From the NCBI GenBank assembly GCA_017541105.1, contig JAFXZS010000002.1, positions 29,764 to 93,763 of the forward strand: a DNA stretch of 64,000 nt, in the 5' to 3' direction. The notes beneath the pieces were generated by a model. That model saw only the letters and a list, made by a program, of their open reading frames with translations. It was not told the DNA's origin and ran no database searches. A program made the position numbers and the translations under genes. The stretch comes from Clostridia bacterium (lineage in GTDB: Bacteria; Bacillota; Clostridia; Christensenellales; Aristaeellaceae). Positions within the stretch are counted from its first letter, which is position 1; each line of letters starts with the position of its first letter. Positions 59,227 through 64,000 of this stretch are shown piece by piece.

Positions 59227-60945
59227 TTACATCCGTTCCGGCGCTTCAATGCCGATGAGCCAGAGCCCGGTCCGGATCACAGAACGGGCGGCGTCCGTCA
59301 GGGCAACGCGGGCAGCGGCCAGGGACGGTTCCCCGTCCAGAATCCGGTGCTCGTAGTAGTACTTGTTATAAGCCTGGGCGATATCGGTGACTGCCCGGGT
59401 AATCATGCTGGGCTCATACTTTTCCGCGGCTTCGCGGATCACGTCCGGGAAGCGGCCGATAAGCCGCAGCAGGGCCTGCGCCTCGTCATCCGAAAGAGCG
59501 GCCCAGTCCGGCGTGACACCGGAGAAATCCGGCGCTTTACGCAGAACGCTGCAGCAGCGGGCATGCGTATACTGCACATAAGGACCGGATTCCCCGTCGA
59601 AATTCAGGGCTCTGTCCCACTGGAAATTGATATCCTTGATCCGGTTGGCGCTCAGATCGGTGTAAATCACCGCACCGATTCCCACCTGGCGGGCAACCTC
59701 GTCCTTATTCTCCAGATTCGGAGATTTCTCCTCAATGATCTCCCTGGCTTTGGAGACAGCCTGGTTCAGCAAATCCTCCAGAAGGACCACATGCCCTTTC
59801 CGGGTGGCCAGCGCTTCCCCATCGAAACTGACCATGCCGAAGGAAACATGGACGCAGTCCTTTGCCCAGGGGAATCCCATCTTTTCCAGTACGCGGAAGA
59901 TCTGCCGGAAATGCAGGTCCTGCTGATACGCCACCACATACAGGCACTTATCAAAGTGATAAGTGTTCTGCCGGTAAATGGCGGCAGTAATATCCCTGGT
60001 GGCATAGATGGTGGCCCCGTCCTTCTTCAGAATCAGGCAGGGGGGCATCTTGTCCTCTGTCAGATCCACAACCCAAGCACCTTCACTCTGGGTCAGCAGC
60101 CCTTTGTCGCGCAGATCCTGAATTACGGGCTCCATCTTGTCGATATAAAAGCTTTCCCCGGCATAGCTGTCAAAGGAAACACCGAGCAGATCATAGACCC
60201 GCATGGCTTCTTTGAGGGTGATCTCCTTGAACCAGCGGAAGATTTCCAATGCCTCGGGATCTCCGTCCTCAATTTTCTTGAACCATGCACGTCCTTCATC
60301 TTCCAGCGCGGGATCGTTCTCCGCTTCGGCCTCGAAGCGGACATAAAGCCGGGTCATTTCCGTGAGTCCGCCGGCCTCGATGCCCTCCCGGGTCCCCCAT
60401 TTCTTATAGGCACAGATCATCTTGCCGAACTGGGTGCCCCAGTCCCCCAGATGATTGATCCCCACGGTGGTGTATCCCAGAAAGCCGTAGATGCGGCACA
60501 GGCTGTGCCCGATCATGGTGGTGGACAGATGGCCGATATGGAAACGCTTTGCAATGTTGATGGAGGAATAGTCCAGGCAGACGGTTTTCCCTTTGCCCAG
60601 ATCGGACGCGCCGTACCGGTCCCCCTGTGCCTGCAGGGCGGACATGATTTCCGCGGCGAAATTGACCCGGTTCAGGAAGAAATTCATATATCCGTTCACC
60701 GGCTGTACGGAGGCCACATCCTCCCGCTTCCAGGCAGCACACATCGCTTCGGCAATCCTGGGAGGCGCCGTGCGCAGCGGCCTGGCCAGCCGGAAACAGG
60801 GGAAGGCATAATCGCCCATGGAGGGATCCGGCGGGACCGCCAGCAGGCCGCGGATTTCCTCCGCGGCGGGGAGCCCTTCCGTATCAGGCCACAGGGATTC
60901 CATACATTCCGCCGCCAGCGCGGCCAGACGCGTCATTGTGTCCAT
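59227..60945 (-). CDS. argS: Arginyl-tRNA synthetase
   Basis: 572-residue class I aminoacyl-tRNA synthetase charging tRNA-Arg. The HIGH motif is present as HIGHLSTTMIG, and the region of the KMSKS loop reads ALATRKGHVV, the degenerate form common in ArgRS. The C-terminal DALR anticodon-binding domain (IREAAEKYEPSMITRAVTDIAQAYNKYYYEH) is complete. ATG 60945 was chosen since GGAGG lies 7 bases upstream; ATG 60951 is too close to that SD. It is divergent from nifJ. Confidence 0.95.
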   Translation of the reverse strand: MDTMTRLAALAAECMESLWPDTEGLPAAEEIRGLLAVPPDPSMGDYAFPCFRLARPLRTAPPRIAEAMCAAWKREDVASVQPVNGYMNFFLNRVNFAAEIMSALQAQGDRYGASDLGKGKTVCLDYSSINIAKRFHIGHLSTTMIGHSLCRIYGFLGYTTVGINHLGDWGTQFGKMICAYKKWGTREGIEAGGLTEMTRLYVRFEAEAENDPALEDEGRAWFKKIEDGDPEALEIFRWFKEITLKEAMRVYDLLGVSFDSYAGESFYIDKMEPVIQDLRDKGLLTQSEGAWVVDLTEDKMPPCLILKKDGATIYATRDITAAIYRQNTYHFDKCLYVVAYQQDLHFRQIFRVLEKMGFPWAKDCVHVSFGMVSFDGEALATRKGHVVLLEDLLNQAVSKAREIIEEKSPNLENKDEVARQVGIGAVIYTDLSANRIKDINFQWDRALNFDGESGPYVQYTHARCCSVLRKAPDFSGVTPDWAALSDDEAQALLRLIGRFPDVIREAAEKYEPSMITRAVTDIAQAYNKYYYEHRILDGEPSLAAARVALTDAARSVIRTGLWLIGIEAPERM

Positions 60946-60986
60946 CGGCATACCTCCGAATCCGTATCTTCACAAAAAACCAATAT

Positions 60987-61016
60987 ATATTATCACAGAA
61001 GGGGGAAAAAAGGCAA
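60987..61016 (-). promoter_or_regulatory. argS promoter
   Basis: -35 TTGCCT (61016-61011), 18-bp spacer and -10 TAATAT (60992-60987), about 40 bases before the start codon. Confidence 0.55.
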
Positions 61017-61022
61017 CTATCA

Positions 61023-61051
61023 TTGACAGGGAGGGGGGAACAGCATATAAT
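61023..61051 (+). promoter_or_regulatory. nifJ promoter, consensus TTGACA-17-TATAAT
   Basis: TTGACA (61023-61028) and TATAAT (61046-61051) match the sigma-A consensus at all twelve positions with the ideal 17-bp spacer, and the SD TAAGGAGGT is near-perfect. This predicts very strong expression of the pyruvate oxidoreductase. Confidence 0.9.
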
Positions 61052-61125
61052 TTAAGCATCTGAGGGAGACTGTTTTTTTCGTGCGCTTTCGCGGAGCAAA
61101 CAGTTCACAATAAGGAGGTAAATGC

Positions 61126-64000
61126 ATGTCCATCAAACTGACCATCGACGGCAATACCGCCGTCAGCCACGTTGCGTACGCATTCAGCGATGTGGCAGCG
61201 ATCTACCCCATTACTCCTTCTTCCCCTATGGCGGAAGTCGCAGATGAATGGGCTGCCCATGACCGGAAAAACCTTTTCGGACAGACGGTACGCATCGCCG
61301 AGATGCAGTCCGAAGCCGGTGCCGCCGGTGCCGTTCACGGTTCACTGTCTGCCGGTGCTCTGACCACTACGTTCACTGCTTCCCAGGGCTTGCTGCTGAT
61401 GATTCCCAACATGTACAAGATCTCCGGCGAACTGACGCCCGCGGTCTTCCATGTCAGCGCCCGTGCCCTCGCTTATCACGCCCTGAACATCTTCGGAGAC
61501 CACAGCGACGTGATGGCCTGCCGGCAGACCGGATTTGCCATGCTGGCCAGCAACTCCGTCCAGGAGGCGCATGACATGGCGCTGGTGGCGCATCTGGCGA
61601 CCCTGAAGAGCTCCGTGCCGTTCCTGCATTTCTTTGACGGTTTCCGCACCAGCCATGAAATCCAGAAGATCGACGCGATTGACACCAAGAACAACTATGA
61701 AGAGATCAAGGCGCTGGTTCCCTGGGACAAGATTGAGGAGTTCCGTGCCCGCGCCCTGAATCCCGAGCATCCGCATCAGGCCGGCACCGCCCAGAACAGC
61801 GATATTTACTTCCAGGGCCGTGAAGCCGGCAACAGCTTCTATGAAGCTGTACCCGCCATCGTGGAAGAGTGTATGGACGAAGTCGCCAAGCTGACCGGGC
61901 GCGTGTACAAGCCCTTCCAGTATGACGGCGCTCCGGATGCCGACAAGGTCATCGTCTCCATGGGCTCCAGCTGCGACGTCGCACACGAGACCGTGAACAA
62001 GATGCTCGAAAGCGGCGAGAAGGTCGGTATCGTGAAGTGCCATCTGTACCGGCCCTTCTCCGTGGAATACCTGATGAAGGTGCTCCCGAAGACCGTGAAG
62101 AAGATCGCCGTGCTGGACCGGACAAAGGAATCCGGCTCCCTGGGCGAGCCCCTGTACCTGGATGTCGTGTCTGCGCTGGCGGAAGCCGGACGCGGGGACA
62201 TCAAGGTGGTCGGCGGCCGCTACGGCCTGGGCAGCAAGGAATTCACCCCCACCATGGTGAAGGCCGTGTTCGCCAACCTGGACGGCGAAATGAAGAACCA
62301 CTTCACCGTCGGCATTGAGGACGATGTGACCAATACCAGCCTGAAGCTGGGCGAGACCTTCGCGGCCGCCCCGGCCGGCACCAGCGCGTGCATGTTCTAC
62401 GGCCTCGGCAGCGACGGTACCGTCGGCGCCAACAAGAACAGCATCAAGATCATCGGCGACCATACCGAGAAATATGCGCAGGCCTACTTCTTCTATGATT
62501 CCAAGAAGTCCGGCGGCCTGACCGTTTCCCACCTGCGCTTCGGAGACACTCCGATCCAGAGCCCCTACCTGATCGACGTGGCAGACTTTATCAGCTGCTC
62601 CAACCCGGCGTACGTGACCATGTACGACATGGTTTCCCCGCTGCGGGACGGCGGCACCTTCCTGCTGAACTGCCAGTGGGACGTGAAGGAGCTGGACGAG
62701 CGCCTGCCGGCCTCCATGAAGAACAAGCTGGCCGCCAAGCATGCGAACTTCTACATCATCAATGCGATTGACCTGGCCCGCAAGGTCGGCATGGGCGGAC
62801 GCACCAATACCACCATGCAGGCTGCCTTCTTCAAGCTGGCCGACATCATCCCCTACGAGGATGCCGACAAGTACATGAAGGAAAAGGTCGTGGCCTCCTA
62901 CGGCAAGAAGGGCCAGGATGTGGTGAACATGAACTTCGCCGCGATCGATGCCGCCCTGACCGGCCTGGTGAAGGTCGACATTCCCGCCGACTGGGCGACC
63001 ACCACGGAAGGCGCCGTACCCGCCAAGGTTCCGGGAACCACGCCCTACTTCGATGAGTTTATCGCTCCCGTGCTGGCCCAGGAAGGCAACAAGCTGCCCG
63101 TGAGCAAGCTGGATCCCCGCGGGATCGTGCCCACCGGCACCACCAAGTTTGAGAAGCGCGGCATCGCCGTGACCGTGCCTGAATGGCAGCCTGACATCTG
63201 TGTGAGCTGCGGCATGTGCTCCGTGGTGTGCCCGCACGCCGCGATCCGCACGATCTACAGCCCCGCCGACATGGAAGTGCCGGAAGGCTATGTGACCAAG
63301 CCCGGCATCGGCAAGGACTTCGCCGGCATGAAGCTTCGCGTCCAGGTATCTCCGCTTGACTGTACCGGCTGCGGCAACTGCGTGGACGTCTGCCTCGGCA
63401 AGAAGAAGGACGATCCGACCCAGAAGGCTCTGGTCCTGAAGCCCCTGGATACCCAGCGGAAGGAAGAGGCGAACTGGGAGTTTGCCATGACCGTTCCGGA
63501 AATCAGGCTGGAAAACAAGAATTCCATCAAGAACAGCCAGGCCCTCAAGCCCCTGTTCGAGTTCAGCGGCGCCTGCGCCGGCTGCGGCGAGACGCCTTAC
63601 GTCAAGCTGGTTACCCAGCTGTTCGGCGACCGGATGATGATCGCCAACGCGACGGGCTGCTCCTCCATCTACGGCGGCAGCGCGCCGACCTGCCCCTACA
63701 CCACCAATGAAAAGGGACAGGGTCCTGCCTGGTCCAACAGCCTGTTTGAGGACAACGCCGAGTTCGGCTTCGGTATGAACCTGGCGACCCAGCAGCGCCG
63801 CGCCAAGCTGGCGGAAGTGATCGCGGAAGTGGTCGAGGTCGGCAAGGACGAGAACATTGTCGCTGCCGCGAAGGAATGGCTTGAAAAGATGAACGATGCC
63901 GAAGGTTCCCGCGCTGCCGGTGAAAAGCTGGTTGCCGCGCTGGAAGCCAAGGACGGCGGCGCCGACAAGAAGGCCTTCATCCTGGCCAACAAGGACCTGC
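61126..64000 (+). CDS. nifJ: Pyruvate:ferredoxin (flavodoxin) oxidoreductase, 3' end cut by window
   Basis: First 958 codons of a homodimeric pyruvate:ferredoxin oxidoreductase, which converts pyruvate and CoA to acetyl-CoA, CO2 and reduced ferredoxin. Domain order is correct: domain I AIYPITPSSPMAEVADEW (about residues 25-42), the CoA/core region, domain V ferredoxin-type clusters CVSCGMCSVVCP and CTGCGNCVDVC (about 690-755), then the TPP-binding domain opening with GACAGCGETPYVKL. About 220 residues should lie beyond the window. Codon use is markedly biased to C-ending codons (GGC, AAG, ACC, GAC), more than its neighbours, typical of a very highly expressed gene. Confidence 0.97.
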   Translation, partial: MSIKLTIDGNTAVSHVAYAFSDVAAIYPITPSSPMAEVADEWAAHDRKNLFGQTVRIAEMQSEAGAAGAVHGSLSAGALTTTFTASQGLLLMIPNMYKISGELTPAVFHVSARALAYHALNIFGDHSDVMACRQTGFAMLASNSVQEAHDMALVAHLATLKSSVPFLHFFDGFRTSHEIQKIDAIDTKNNYEEIKALVPWDKIEEFRARALNPEHPHQAGTAQNSDIYFQGREAGNSFYEAVPAIVEECMDEVAKLTGRVYKPFQYDGAPDADKVIVSMGSSCDVAHETVNKMLESGEKVGIVKCHLYRPFSVEYLMKVLPKTVKKIAVLDRTKESGSLGEPLYLDVVSALAEAGRGDIKVVGGRYGLGSKEFTPTMVKAVFANLDGEMKNHFTVGIEDDVTNTSLKLGETFAAAPAGTSACMFYGLGSDGTVGANKNSIKIIGDHTEKYAQAYFFYDSKKSGGLTVSHLRFGDTPIQSPYLIDVADFISCSNPAYVTMYDMVSPLRDGGTFLLNCQWDVKELDERLPASMKNKLAAKHANFYIINAIDLARKVGMGGRTNTTMQAAFFKLADIIPYEDADKYMKEKVVASYGKKGQDVVNMNFAAIDAALTGLVKVDIPADWATTTEGAVPAKVPGTTPYFDEFIAPVLAQEGNKLPVSKLDPRGIVPTGTTKFEKRGIAVTVPEWQPDICVSCGMCSVVCPHAAIRTIYSPADMEVPEGYVTKPGIGKDFAGMKLRVQVSPLDCTGCGNCVDVCLGKKKDDPTQKALVLKPLDTQRKEEANWEFAMTVPEIRLENKNSIKNSQALKPLFEFSGACAGCGETPYVKLVTQLFGDRMMIANATGCSSIYGGSAPTCPYTTNEKGQGPAWSNSLFEDNAEFGFGMNLATQQRRAKLAEVIAEVVEVGKDENIVAAAKEWLEKMNDAEGSRAAGEKLVAALEAKDGGADKKAFILANKDL

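Noticed and set aside
59700-59830. ArgRS without a KMSKS motif
   Set aside because: The degenerate loop with TRKG is common in functional ArgRS enzymes, and the rest of the protein is complete.
61342-63237. 631-residue minus-strand frame inside nifJ
   Set aside because: Antisense shadow of a strongly codon-biased gene; His/Gly-rich translation has no family features.

Overview
This window looks like a chromosomal segment of a strictly anaerobic, low-redox member of the Bacillota (Clostridia). Evidence: pyruvate:ferredoxin oxidoreductase, rubredoxin, a [4Fe-4S] aldo/keto reductase, ThrH, FloA/NfeD, DegV, a DUF1858 protein, DUF6273 and DUF6320 proteins, strong Shine-Dalgarno sequences with frequent GTG/TTG starts, and moderately high GC with C/G-rich third positions. 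Plant-glycan genes (CE15-type esterase, GH43, GH31) suggest a gut or rumen organism; the exact family is an inference. I see no rRNA, tRNA, insertion sequence, prophage or CRISPR array. Gene density is high, with only one gap slightly above 300 bp.

Layout. 0-8.5 kb (+, with one - gene): S51 peptidase, CE15 esterase, Nudix hydrolase, then a vitamin-B6 locus (a degenerate MocR-type regulator divergent from a YggS-type PLP-homeostasis protein and a pyridoxal/pyridoxamine kinase), radical SAM protein, methyltransferase and alpha/beta hydrolase. 8.5-16 kb (-): MATE exporter, an antibiotic-resistance type ABC-F protein with a leader that looks like a transcription attenuator, UDG-family-6 glycosylase, an aldo/keto reductase behind a MerR-type promoter, and an ECF sigma/anti-sigma/DUF4097 operon with its own ECF promoter. 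16-21 kb: histidine phosphatase, GH43, and an M20 peptidase operon with two membrane proteins. 21-31 kb (-): FloA-NfeD, Hsp20 with a repeat-rich promoter, an Lgt-like membrane protein with a secreted NAGPA-domain protein, DUF1858, ThrH, rubredoxin, esterase, and an 888-residue fusion of a TetM/EF-G-like GTPase to a Rae1/YacP-like NYN nuclease.

31-46 kb (+): acyltransferase plus DUF6320 protein, then an eight-gene MoxR/DUF58/VWA cluster that also encodes an ABC-2 exporter and large envelope proteins. 46-51 kb (-): DegV, GH31, Na/Pi cotransporter, and a separately transcribed thioesterase. 51-57 kb (+): thymidine kinase, then a six-gene envelope operon (NAGPA protein, Lgt-like protein, polysaccharide deacetylase, serine acetyltransferase, DUF6273, MBL-fold protein) whose first two genes are paralogs of the 24.3-26.5 kb pair. 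57-64 kb: short-chain dehydrogenase, a VanY-family protein lacking its zinc ligands, ArgRS, and the start of nifJ behind a consensus promoter.

The best candidates for under-described biology are the GTPase-NYN fusion, the twice-occurring NAGPA/Lgt-like pair with altered active-site residues, the VanY pseudoenzyme, the K-to-R truncated MocR regulator, the ABC-F attenuator, and the MoxR cluster with an embedded ABC exporter.
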